From Zygnema cylindricum (Eukaryota > Streptophyta > Zygnematophyceae > Zygnematales > Zygnemataceae), in NCBI GenBank assembly GCA_037447655.1, contig JBBHKE010002135.1, forward strand, positions 498,001 to 562,000: a DNA stretch of 64,000 nucleotides, read 5' to 3'. Shown piece after piece: positions 1 to 9,884 of the stretch. The notes below the pieces were generated by a model. It saw nothing but the letters and a program-made list of their open reading frames with translations, was not told where the DNA came from and searched no databases. Positions within the stretch are counted from its first letter, which is position 1. Each line of letters starts with the position of its first letter. The translations under genes and the position numbers were made by a program.

Positions 1-526
1 TTAATATATTTCTTCCAAGTAGCATAGTTACTCCCATAAATAAGGCAAATTTATCGAGCATAGAGTACATATTCTCTTGCGGGTCTTCCTCATCCAAGTC
101 TGAGGCATCGTCAACAACAAATTTCTCCTTCTTCAATTTCTCCTTTCGCGCCTCATCATCATCCCCTCTATCAAGACTATCGCCATTTAGATCTAGATCC
201 AAATTGCCTCCAGATTGTTGCAAGGCTCTCCGGTCAAAGTCCGAGAATTTCTTAACCACATAACAAAAAAAATTATCAAAAAAGGGATCCTAGCCGCTCC
301 TCAGTTATTTCGGTCCTATTTTTATCTTGGTTGAAAGGATTGAGAGGAAGTTCTTCAAAACCACCAAAGCTAACTTCATTTTTTTTCTAGGAGGATCTTT
401 AGGAGGTGGATCTTCCAAAGAATCCATAGGAAGGGCGTTCTTTAGGGAAGGAGTAAAATCAAAAGACTTTATATGATTTTCCCCCATTACAGCTTCACTC
501 TCCACCACTACACAACACCTAATCAT
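1..526 (-). pseudogene. Unrecognised acidic reading frame with two in-frame stops, runs off the window
   Basis: On the minus strand one frame runs from about 526 to the window edge. It is broken only by TAA at 305-307 and TAG at 290-292, four codons apart. The upstream part has a proline/lysine patch (SLEDPPPKDPPRKKMK). The downstream part is rich in Asp, Glu and Lys (FSDFDRRALQQ, then a run of GDDDEARKEKLKKEK and DLDEEDPQEN) and ends in a hydrophobic stretch (FALFMGVTMLLG). I recognise no family. It lies downstream of, and on the same strand as, the LRR gene, so it could be a later exon of that gene, a separate gene, or a transposon remnant in an intron. No convincing splice signals bridge the two stops, so I call it broken. 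Confidence 0.35.
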
Positions 527-1225
527 GTTCTAATAAAAATTGATAGGATCTATAAAAAGAAAGGTCACACTCCACCACTACACAACACTTTGAGTAATAA
601 TCCTGCTCCAATAAAAGTTGATAGGATCTATAAAAAAAGGTAACAACAGCAGAAGCAAAAACATTTCAAAGGATACAGAAATCTGGCCAAAGTCGAATAT
701 TTAGAGAGATTTTTTTCAATTTAAAAAAAAAGGATGTATTTCCCTCCTCGCTCATTCCATTTATCCCACTAAGCCCAATAAAGAAATAATCTCGTGCAAA
801 ACAAAAAAAAAGCAACAAAAAACTAAACATGCCACAAAAGATAAACAAATGCATGTATAAGTGCATCGGCCATAGATTTACCCATCTAAGTTTCCTTCTA
901 AGCTACGGCTTCTGAGTGAACTGATAAGCTGAACTAATAAGCTGAAACAGCAAAGTACCGAATGAAACGTATCACCATGTCAACATAGAAGTTGAAATCG
1001 AATCTTATTTGAAGAGCTAAAATATTGTCAAAATGCGTGGACGCTCGATTCTTAACAATACACGTAACATTGTATTCTCGCTTTTGGATACTGCAAGTGT
1101 GCATATCTTTGTTTTTATTTGTATTAATTTTTTCATTAGATGTAGAAACAAAAAAATAAAGAGAGACAAAAAGTGAAAGAAAGAAAAAAGAACCAGAGTG
1201 AGAAAAAAAAAAAAAAAGGACTTAC
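527..1225. other. AT-rich gap, nothing coding seen
   Basis: The sequence is A-rich with poly-A runs (for example 1201-1217). I see no LRR-like exon here. If the LRR gene continues towards lower coordinates this is its intron 4 or beyond; the donor for that intron is the GTAAG complement at 1221-1225. Confidence 0.4.
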
Positions 1226-4200
1226 AACAATCTGAGTCTTTGCAAATTACAGATGGAATCTGGAAGAGGTCCCGTCAATTCATTACCAGACAACCATCTA
1301 CAAGAAGAAAAAAAAGAAATAAAAAAATCTAAATAGTTAACTTTCTCAATGATTTTCCCTTTGAAAAATAAAAATATGATAGAACCTTTTTTTAATAATT
1401 TTGTATTGGAGTAGACATGTATCTCAAATGAAACAACGCAGTCAAATTCATTTCATGTTCTTGTTGATATAACAACAATACCAAAAAAACATTATATGAA
1501 ACAAATTAGAATGTTACTCTGAAAATCCATTCGATAATCTATTTTATTAGGAGAATTAGATCACAAAAAAACTAAAATAAAACAATCGGCAATTTATTTG
1601 AATTCTCATTTTAATATCAATATTAATCCCCAAATACATATTTAATTGCAAAAAAATATGACTCATATATATATGCATTCAGAAATTTATCAAATAGAAC
1701 TTATTTACTACAGCAAACAGAAACAGAAATTAATCTAAAAGAACCAAGGCAAAAACTAATAAAAATATCCAAACCTTCACAAAATTTTATCGTACTAGAT
1801 TTGTAAAGGAATCGCGAAAAACTAAACCTTACACTTGCTACACCATAAAACAAAAAAACAGTAAAGGTACAGAAAAGGATACCAAAAATATAAAAAGAGA
1901 GTGTGCGAAAATAATGAAAATAACACGGCATCAAATAACCAAGAGGAAGGCATATTACATAGATTTCTAAAGGTAACATACATAAATCTCTTTCACTTTC
2001 TTCAAAACTTCACTCACAACTCTTCCAGTCCTGTGAGGTAGCCAATCTCCGGAGCGATTTCGCCACTCAATCCAGCAGCGTCAAGGTAACTGTTCCCACA
2101 TCCCGTGAACCATTGATATACCTCCCTCTATCCCTCTTCCTCCCTCTAACTCTCACTCCCCCCCTTCCTCTTCCTTCCCCTCTACGTTCCTCTCTTGTAC
2201 TCAATCTCTGTACATCTCCCTCTCCCTCTTCGATCTCTCTCTCCCTCTTTACCTCCCTCTCCCTCTCTACCTCTCCCTCTCTCTCCCACCGCCTTTCCCC
2301 CTCCCTCGCCCTCCCCCCACCCTCTCCCCCTCCCCCCCCCCCTTCCCCCCCCCCCCCCTCTACCTCTCCCTTCCATTTCCCACTCCCTTTCCCTCTCCCA
2401 CTGTCTGTCTCTCTCCATCTCCCTCCTCCCTCCTCCCTCCTCCCCTCCCTTCTTCCTCTATGACCCTAGCTCTCCCTCAACCCAACTCTTTCTCCCACTC
2501 CCTCCCTCACGCTTCCCCTATACTTCTATCTCTCCCTCTCTCCCTCTTCCTCTGTCTCGCCCTTTTCCTCTCCCGCTCCCTCCCTATCATCCTCTCCATC
2601 TCCATCTCCCAATCCCTCTCCCACTCCTCTCCTATGCCGCTCTCACTACCTCTCTCTCATTCCCTCTCCATCTCCCAATTACCCTCCACCTTTCCCTCCC
2701 TTTCTACATCTTCCACTCCCTCTCCTTTTCTACTTGCCGCTCTCACTTTTACGTCGCCACTATCAATCTGCCTCTTCCTCTCCCACTGCCTCTCTCGCTC
2801 CCTTTTCCTCTCCCTCTCCCTCTCCCTTCCTCTCCCTCCTCATATCCCTCTCCCTCTCCCTCTCCCTTTCCCTCTCCCTCTCCATCTCCCTTACCATCTC
2901 TCTCTCCCAACTTTTCTCCCTGTCCTTTCCTATACCGCTCTAAGTTTCTCTTCCGCCGCTCCCTCTTCCTCTCCCACTAACTCTCCCTCTACCAATCCAT
3001 CTTCCTCTCTTCTCCCACCCCTCCCTCAGTCCCTCCGCCTCCCACTCTCCCTCCCTCCCTCTCATTCACCCGCTCCCTCTCCTGTTCTCCTTGCTGCTCT
3101 CTTTCCCTTTTCGATATCCCTCACCCTCATCCTCACCCTCACCCTCTCCCTCTCCCTCTTCCTCTCCCCCTACATATCTTTCCCTCTCCCTCCCTATCAC
3201 CATCTCCCTCGCTCTCTCTCCCTCTCCCTTTGCTTCTCCGCCTCCATCTACATCACCATCTCCCTCTCCATCTTTCTTTCCCTATCCCTCTATCTCTCCC
3301 TCTCCTCTCCTATCTCGCTCTCAATCCCACTTCCTCTCCCTCCTCTCCCTCTATCCCCCTCACCCTCACTCTCCTTTTCCGTCTCTTTATCCGTCAGCCT
3401 CCCTTTATTTCTGTTCCTATCAGCCCTTCCTCTCCTCTCCCATCCTGCTCTCTGTCCCTCTTTTTTTCCATCTCCTTTTCTCTCTAACTCTCCCTCTCCC
3501 TTTCACTCCATGTATCCCACTCTCCACCTCACCCTCTCCCTCCCCTTCTCCCTCGCACACTCTCCATTTCCCTCATCCTCTCCCTCTCCCTTTCCCTATC
3601 CCTATCCCTCCACCCTCCCCTCTTCTTCTCCCTCATCTCTCCTCTTTTCGTCTACCTCCCTTTCACTCTCCTCACTCCCTTACACTATCTTTCTCCTTTC
3701 TCCTCTCCCTCTCCCTCTCTCTCCCTCCTTTTCTCCCTCTCCCACCCCTTTACACTCTCCCTCTCCCTCCCCCTACACCTCCCCCTATATCTCTCCCTCT
3801 CCCTCTCCTCTCTCCCTCTCCATCACCCTCTCCCTCTCCCGGTGTCTGTCCCTTTCCATCTCCCCACTACTTCCCTCCCCTCCCTCTCCCACTCCCACTT
3901 ACTTTCTACTAGTCGCTCTATCTTTCTCCTAAACGCTATTCCTCTCCCTTTTCCTCAACCTCTCTCCCTCTTCCTCTCCCTCTCTCTCGACCTTACTTCG
4001 CCTCCCTTTCCATCTCCCTTGCCCTATTGCTCTCCCTCACCCACTCTTCCACTCCCTCTCTCTCTCCCCCTATCCTTCTCCCACTCCCTCTCCCTCTCCT
4101 CTCCCTCCAAACTATTTAACCCTTTTCCACTCCCGCTCTATCTCCTATTCCCTCTACCTTTCCCCTTGCCGCTCTCCCTCTCCGTCTCCCACTCCTTCAT

Positions 4201-5245
4201 TTTCCTCTCCGTCTACTTCTCCCTCTCCCTCTCCCTCCCCGCTTTATATCCCTCTCTCTCACTGGTCACTCTATCACATTCTTAATCTCCCTCCCTTTCT
4301 CTCTCCCTCTCCCTGTACCTCCCCCTCCCCTTCCCCTTCTCCCTCCCCACCCCTACTCCCTATCCCTCTCCACTCTGTCCCTCTCTCCCTCTCCTTCCTT
4401 CTATCCCTCTTCCTCTCCCTCCCACTCTTCCTCTCCCTTTCCTCCCATTCTCTCTCCCTCTTCCTCACACTCTCCTACTCCATCCCCTCTCCCTCTCCCT
4501 CTCCTTTTCCCTCTCCCTCTCACTCTCCCCATCCCTCTCCCTCCCCTTCTCCGCCTTCACACTCCCTCTCCTTTTTCCTCTCCCTCTCTCTCTCCCCCTC
4601 TCTATCTCCTCTCCTCTCCCTCCCCCTCCTTTACTCACAGGTTGATCACTCGCGTTGTATGGCAAAAGCATAAAATGGGAGATTCCCTCTTCCTCTCGCT
4701 CTACGTCTCTTTTTCCCTCTCCCTATCCCAATACCTCTTTCTCTCCCTCTTCTTATCCCTCTCCGTCTCCCACTCCCTCTCCCACCCCCTCCCCCTCCCT
4801 TTTCCCCCATCTCCCTCTTCCTCACTTATAGGTTGGTCATTCTCGCTGTCTAGTAGGAGCAATGGATGGGAAATTTGCACGCTATGGGAATCCCTCCATC
4901 TTCCTCTCTCCCTCTACCTCTCCCACTCCTCTCCATCCTAGCTATCTTTCCATCTCCCTCTCTCCATCTCCTTCCCCGTCTCCCTCTCTCTCGACCCCTT
5001 TCCCTCTCTCCCTCTCTCTGTCCCCTACCACCACTCTCTTTGTCCCTCTTCCTTCCTTATTCCCTCTCCCTCTCACTCTCCCTCTCCCTCTCCATTTCCC
5101 TTTCCTTTCCCTCTCATTCTCCCTCCCTTTCCCTCACTCACATGTAGGTCACTCTCCCTCCGCCTCTTTCTCTCCCTCTCCCTCCCTTTCCCTAACTCAC
5201 ATGCAGGTCACTCTTCCTCTCCTTTTCCCTCTCCCTCTCCTTCTC

Positions 5246-5277
<32 letters not shown>

Positions 5278-6456
5278 TCCCTCACTCACATGTAGGTCAC
5301 TCTCCCTCTGCCTCTTTCTCTCCCTCTCCCTCTCCCTCTCCCTCCCTTTCCCGCACTTACAGGTAGGTCACTCTCCCTGTTAAGATATTGCAGGAAATGG
5401 CATCCGGGTAGCACTCGATAGGGATGGGAGGGAAGCCTTGCATGCGGGAGCTTATGGCTTCGAGAGACGCTCCTGGAGGGAGGGGAGAGGAGAGGAGGTG
5501 GGGGAGAGGAGGTGGGGGGGAGGGGTGGGGGAGTTGGGAAAGGGGGGAAGAGGTGGGGGAGTGGGGATTGAGGAGAGGAGTTGGGGGGAGGGGAGGTGAG
5601 GTGGGGTGAGAGGAGAAAGAGGTGGGGGGAGAGGGGGGAGAGGAGGTGGATGGAGGGGAGAGAAACACAGGATTAGATTAGGGAGTCATGGGATTGAGAG
5701 AGTAGAGGGGAAGGTGAAGAGGGTTGGAAGGAGAATGGTGGAATATAATAGCAGATAGTAGCGTTTGAAGGGGTGGAGGGAGGGGAGATTTAATAAGGTG
5801 GAAGGAGAGGAGAGGAAGACAATTGCAGAGGAGGGAGTTTGGTGGTGGAGGAAGCGGAGAGAAAGAAATGGACTCCAAGGGTGAAATGGGCTGGTGATAG
5901 TGAGGGGAGGTATAGGAGAGGAGAAAAGGAGGGAGGAGGAAAGAGGGATGGATGGGAGGGATAATGATGTAGAGGGAGTGAGGAAGGAAGTGGCGGAAGG
6001 TTCAGGAGAGGGATAGGAAGAGGAGATAGAGATGGAAAGGGGTGGCGGGATAGGAGAGGCGAAAGAGCTTCAAGCGTTTAGAGGGTGGGAGGGACAAGAA
6101 GGGAAGCACCATGAGGGAGAGGGAGGCCGAGTTAGTGAGGGAGAGTAGAGTTGGGGGAAAAAGAGGGAGTGATGTGGAGGGAGGTAACAAGTGGACTGAA
6201 GGAAGAGGATGTTACGTGTGAATAAAATGGGGAGAGAGAGAGAGAGTGTTTTATGGATAAATTCGTATTTATGAGAGTGTTAGCGGTGAACTATGCTAAG
6301 GAGGGAGGAATAGGGGGTGGGAATGAGAAAGAAGAAGGAAGAAGGAGAGAGAGCGAGAGTGTAGATAAGAGAGGGTTGAGAGAGAGAGAGAGAGAGAGGA
6401 GGGAACCGGGTTGACGGAGAGAGAGTGTAGAGGGTAAAGAGAGAAAGAGAGAAAGG

Positions 6457-6487
<31 letters not shown>

Positions 6488-6604
6488 ATACTTACGGTCT
6501 CCGGTATTCATGTACGGAAATGTCGAATAACCACCATAATACTCGTATCCTCTTGTGGGAGAGATGGCCGCCATGGCCATCAAGATCGTCAGTATGGCCG
6601 CCAT
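1226..6604 (-). CDS. LRR gene (probable LRR receptor kinase or LRR protein), 5' four exons
   Basis: Four exons join in one frame with canonical GT-AG borders: exon 1 6604-6496 (109 nt), exon 2 5472-5361 (112 nt), exon 3 2089-2018 (72 nt) and exon 4 1297-1226 (72 nt). Exon 1 starts at the ATG and gives a hydrophobic signal peptide (MAAILTILMAMAAI) and a Tyr/Gly-rich stretch. Exon 2 gives an LRR N-terminal cap with the pattern C-x6-C-x4-GRVTYL. Exon 3 gives one repeat (YLDAAGLSGEIAPEIGYLTG) and exon 4 another (WLSGNELTGPLPDSICNLQ). Exons 3 and 4 are exactly one 24-residue repeat long and in phase 2, the hallmark of plant LRR receptor genes. Such proteins enter the secretory pathway and display LRRs outside the cell. 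No kinase or transmembrane exon is visible, so a receptor kinase is inferred, not shown. The rest must lie beyond position 1226 or is lost. This is the only convincing host gene in the window. Confidence 0.8.
4639..4681 (-). pseudogene. Decayed copy of LRR-gene exon 2 (pseudo-exon with intact GT donor)
   Basis: Read on the minus strand, the island gives PILCFCHTTRVINL followed by GTGAGTAA. The true exon 2 ends AISCNILTGRVTYL followed by GTAAGTG. The two 14-residue strings align without gaps, sharing I, C, T, R, V and L, and the donor falls at the same phase. Upstream sequence merges into purine tract and I see no acceptor, so it is unlikely to be used as an exon. It is best read as a duplicated, decayed exon end. 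Confidence 0.6.
4830..4896 (-). pseudogene. Decayed copy of LRR-gene exon 2 (stop codon, donor lost)
   Basis: The minus-strand island reads GIPIACKFPIHCSY, a stop, then TARMTNL. True exon 2 has IPIEC, a Cys eight residues on, then TGRVTYL. The match covers about 22 codons, with one codon fewer between the cysteines. The donor is ATAAGTG instead of GTAAGTG, so GT is lost, and there is an internal TAG. This longer match shows that the islands derive from coding sequence and not only from a splice-site word. Confidence 0.65.
5131..5305 (-). repeat. Three short copies of the exon 2 end and 5' splice site
   Basis: At about 5131-5159, 5191-5217 and 5281-5305 the minus strand carries GAGTGACCTACATGTGAGTG or close variants. 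The true exon/intron border reads GAGTGACCTACCTGTAAGTG. Each copy keeps GT at the donor position and lies 60-200 nt downstream of the real donor. The spacing is about 60 and 90 bp, with polypurine sequence between. Confidence 0.75.
5481..6490. repeat. 1-kb polypurine tract forming intron 1 of the LRR gene
   Basis: The plus strand is G/A-rich (GGAGAGG, GGTGGGG and GAGAGA units, with pure (GA)n at about 6380-6398 and 6460-6481). In the sense of the LRR gene this intron is pyrimidine-rich and ends in the exon 2 acceptor CCCTCCAG. The strand bias is opposite to that of intron 2, and the switch occurs at exon 2. Confidence 0.85.
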
Positions 6605-6950
6605 GATTCAGATGTCACGTCACGCTCGTCACGTCACCCTGCTCAGGAATATTACGGAGGATGAAAGATATCTAAGCGAAAAAAGTTAAAAAAGAGGAAG
6701 AGAGAAAGGAGAAAGTTGGGCGACTCAGGGACGAGGTCACGTGGACGATTTTTTTTCTTTCCCCATTTTCTTTTTTTTTTTGTTTTAGTTTGTACTTTTA
6801 TTTTGTTTCTTCTCTTGTCTGTACATTTCTTTCCTATTTTTTTTATCCTTTGTCTCTTTTCTTTTTTTTTTTTTTTACTTTTTATACACAGCACACGTTT
6901 TCTTTGTTTAGTCTCTTTTTATTTTGTACTCGTGTTTTTTTATTATCTGG
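6605..6950. promoter_or_regulatory. Upstream region of the LRR gene
   Basis: This interval precedes the LRR start codon at 6604. It contains long T runs (6750-6785, 6835-6885), an ACGT-core word CACGTGG near 6738, and GTCACGTCAC close to the start. No clear TATA box was identified. Naming it a promoter rests on position only. Confidence 0.3.
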
Positions 6951-8290
6951 CACGTGCCGGTTCCGTGAGGTCTGCGAACGGTTATTCCAAGGTCTTTTCG
7001 ATTGGTTGGCCGATTTCGACCCTACGATTTAAATCTGAAGCGTCGCTATCTGTCCAATCATTTGTCGACTTTGAAATGACGGCTACCGTGCTCTCATTGG
7101 TCGTAGGAAGTAAACGTTTTTCTTTTCCTTTCTTTCATTTTCTTTGTCACGTTTGTTCGTCTGAATGTACCGGTGTACTATCTCGATGTACGGTATGTTC
7201 TGAAATCGTTTCACAAGGTCTTTTCGATTGGTTGGCCGATTTATGGCCGTACGATATCAATTTGAAGCGTCCAATCGTCAACTGCCTATTCATTTGTACG
7301 GCTTTGAAATGACGGCTGTCGGGCTCTGATTGGTCGCAAGAAGTAAGCGTTTTTCTTTTCCTTTCTTTCATTTTCTTCGTCACGTCGCCACGTTCAGTGC
7401 ACAATCTGAATGTACTGCTGTACGGAGTACTGTCTTATGTAAGGTTTGTACGGTATGTAGGTATCAATATTAATGCCAGGCAAGTCGAAATCCGTCTCGC
7501 GCTTTTCGCACGTGATTAGTCGTACGGAGAATCTTCGCTAAAATATAAGTGACGCTTCATAGTTTCGGTTACATGCGCAAATCCAATATGACGCCAAAAA
7601 TAGAGTACATTCAAACTTTCAAAGGCAAAGGATGACGTCCATTTTTCGAACGCCAATACATTTTCTTGTTGCGGTTTCGATTTCTTGGGAAAACGACAAA
7701 AAATGGTTTGATTTCGACACATGGGCACACGTCGCTCATCACCGCGACAAACGACAAACTCAAGTCTTTCAACAGAGAATCCTACGGTTTATGACGTCAT
7801 GGAAACCAGTTGTACACGTCACATGATCCATCCGTATATCAAAGTCAATTATTAACGAATATTGAAGAAATTCCAGGCTGTACCTCCAGCTCTCCGTACA
7901 ATTTTAAAAGTCAAGGTATGTACGGCCTTTATGAAAATTGTTGGCTGACGTACATCTGAAACTTGTATATTTGTCGTTTCTAGTACACGGTCCAAAGGTC
8001 GAAACCCGAGGGTTGGTCAGAAAGGACAAAATGGTACGTCCTTGCAAGCCCGGCTCCATTGCGCCGTACGATTTAATCTGACGCGTCCAATCATCAACCG
8101 CCCAATCCTTTGTCAACTTTGAAACGACGGCTGTCGGGCTCTGATTGGTCGTAAGAAGTAAACGGTTTTCTTTTCCTTTCTTTCATTTTCTTCGTCACGT
8201 CGCCACGTTCAGTGCACAATCGGAATGTACGGTACTGGTGTACTATCTCGCTGTACGGTCTACGGTATGTAAATGTATGTTCCGTACTGC
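6950..8290. repeat. Diverged direct repeats, ~200-250 bp units
   Basis: A block containing GGTCTTTTCGATTGGTTGG, then CCGTACGAT-type sequence, GAAGCGTC, GACGGCT and GAAGTAAACGTTTTTCTTTT recurs near 6985-7170 and 7210-7400. A partial copy without the first motif lies at 8060-8230, and a further relative at 8660-8810. No protein family is recognisable in any frame. The intervening 7515-8030 is a separate repeat with a second copy at 60115-60665. Confidence 0.6.
7515..8030 (+). repeat. Dispersed repeat P, copy 1
   Basis: Shares ordered landmarks with 60115-60665: GTCGTACGGAGAATC, GGTTACATGC, ATATGACG, CGACAAACGACAA, AGAGAATCC near a TGACGTCA-type word, and AGAAAGGACAAAA at the end. The copies are clearly diverged. 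I see no open frame conserved between them, so this is probably a noncoding transposable element. Confidence 0.6.
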
Positions 8291-8479
8291 CATAAAAGTC
8301 GAAATCCCTCTCACGCTTTTCGACCCGCGGGCTCGTGATGCCAGCTCATCGCGGAACCAGAATCACGTCGATAGCTGATTTTAGTTAAAGTACTGTACCT
8401 TTCTAACGCCTAATGATAAAACGTTTATTGACGTGTCACACAAATGTGAATCTTTTCGCACGAGGGGAAAGTACGCGTT

Positions 8480-8905
8480 ATAACCGTGATTTTGATGTGT
8501 TTTTTTTAATCATGTTTTTGCTGGGCATTGGTATTATTATTATTATTGTTATCGTTACCATTATTTTGCTCATTTTTTGGTTTTTTTGCCACTTCGTCTT
8601 TCTTTTCCTTTTGTCTTTTTCTTATTCTTCACTTTTGTTTCGTAACTGACAAGTTCAGGACCGCCTGGTCTAAAAACGGTTATTCATCCGATGGACGATT
8701 TCTGGCCGTCGATTATCATATGAAGCGTCGTAAACCGTCCAATCATTGGTACGACTTTGAAATGACGGCTACCGGGCCCTGATTGGCCCGGAGAAGTACA
8801 CTCTTTCGTTTTCTTTCCCGTCATTTCCTTCGTCGTCAAGTCTCTCCTTTTAGTTGTCTCAGAGGGTACCGTATCTTCCGTCGAGATATTTGTACGGATA
8901 CATGT
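8480..8905 (+). repeat. Dispersed repeat Q, copy 1
   Basis: Matches 61846-62240 closely. Both have an AACCGTGATTTTGATGTGT start, the ATCATGTTTTTGCTGGGC word, a TTTTTTGCCACTT stretch, then GGTCTAAAAACG, GATGGAC, GAAGCGTC and GAAATGA, ending near AGTCTCTC. The short hydrophobic reading frame inside is due to T-rich composition. Confidence 0.65.
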
Positions 8906-8944
8906 ACGAACAGACATTTTTGGTGTACGGTGTAGTTTACAGTA

Positions 8945-9472
8945 CACCGCGAATCGTAACTAGAGTAAAGAAATAAATAAAGTAAAAAAATGAAAAAATA
9001 TAATTACAGTTATTAATTCTAATTTGGGTGATCAACCCTTTTTCAAAAAATAAAAATAACTCTCATTTATCAACAGCTCTAATTTAGGTTTCTTACCGTA
9101 ATAATAATCCGAGGTGAATATCTCTACTGTATTTAGGTATGTGTACAGAATCTGACAAAACGTAGTCATTATGACGTTCGCACTACCCCGTTTGTGAAAA
9201 CGCAGTTACATGATAACGGCCTGTATTAATTCATTTTTCGCACTTTTTTAGTTAATAAAAAACTATTATAGTTAATAAAGTACAATTTTGCACGGTCAGA
9301 CACCGACCGTACGCCGCACTATTTCAAACGGCGCTATAATATAATTATTTGTTAAATCTTACCTTAAATAGTGTGAATAATAACTTAGAATTATGGACTC
9401 TATTTAGCGTGATAGAGTCGAAATTTAGGGTGACGGAATTAGCGTTCACAACTCTACTTACGATTCGCGGTG
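8945..9472. mobile_element. Miniature inverted-repeat element M1 (TA target, CACCGCGAATCG ends)
   Basis: The 528-bp segment starts CACCGCGAATCGTAACTAGAG and ends with the inverse (CTCTACTTACGATTCGCGGTG), and is flanked by TA on both sides. It contains the family core GTACGCCGCACTATTT and many paired GCGTTAAT/ATTAGCGT words. No transposase is encoded. TA duplication and TIRs suggest a non-autonomous Tc1/mariner-like or similar DNA transposon. The flanks resemble an uninterrupted paralogous site at 11385-11460. Confidence 0.75.
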
Positions 9473-9767
9473 TAGTGTAATAAAATGATAATCTTCAAAG
9501 ATTTTCCGGATTGTAACGTAAAGCGTACAATCTGAATGAATCACCGTACTTTCTCATTGTACTATTTGTACGTTGATGCTTTAAAGTGTTGTGTATCGAA
9601 AGCGCTTTGCCTATATTCGATATGTACCTCGTTTTAGGTACCCGATAATCGATTTATAGTGTCGATATGCAGAGAAGCTCTATAAATTCAAACCGCGATA
9701 TAATGAAACATAAAAAAACCGCTATATAACTGTAAAACAAGAAGCGAAATTAACGCCATTATCATTA

Positions 9768-9884
9768 CACCTTGAATCGCTATTAGCGTTAATAACGCTA
9801 ATTCGGAGCACACAAATTTTGACCCTTCAACCTAAAATATAATTAAAAACTTTAATTGTTTTCTATTAATTATCCTATTTAAAA
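9768..9884 (+). mobile_element. Left end of a family-M miniature element
   Basis: TA is followed by CACCTTGAATCGCTATTAGCG and the GCGTTAATAACGCTAATTCGG signature seen at other family-M ends. Its matching right end may be the GCGATTCACATTG at about 11110-11120, which would make a ~1.35-kb element. The neighbouring repeat extends past that point, so the extent is unsure. Confidence 0.45.

Larger units (their letters stand above)
2113..5353. repeat. 3.2-kb polypyrimidine tract (CCCTCT-type) forming intron 2 of the LRR gene
   Basis: The plus strand is almost pure C/T, mostly variants of CCCTCT, CTCCCT and CCCTCC. On the transcribed minus strand it is therefore an intron of G/A. The long Ser/Pro/Leu reading frames in it are artefacts of composition. 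Five islands of mixed sequence interrupt it at about 4631-4685, 4821-4896, 5131-5159, 5191-5217 and 5281-5305. All are copies of the 3' end of exon 2 and its donor site. Confidence 0.9.

Noticed and set aside
2113-4285. Long Ser/Pro/Leu-rich open frames of up to 490 codons
   Set aside because: They are products of the C/T-only sequence, which rarely makes stops in any frame. They overlap each other and lie in an intron of the minus-strand LRR gene.
4274-4671. Arg/Glu-rich minus-strand frames
   Set aside because: They are the complement of the same simple sequence (GAGAGG). Only the exon-like islands in it are meaningful.
6666-7312. Phe-rich frames around the T-rich region
   Set aside because: Poly-T tracts give hydrophobic runs in every plus frame; no domain and no agreement between repeat copies.
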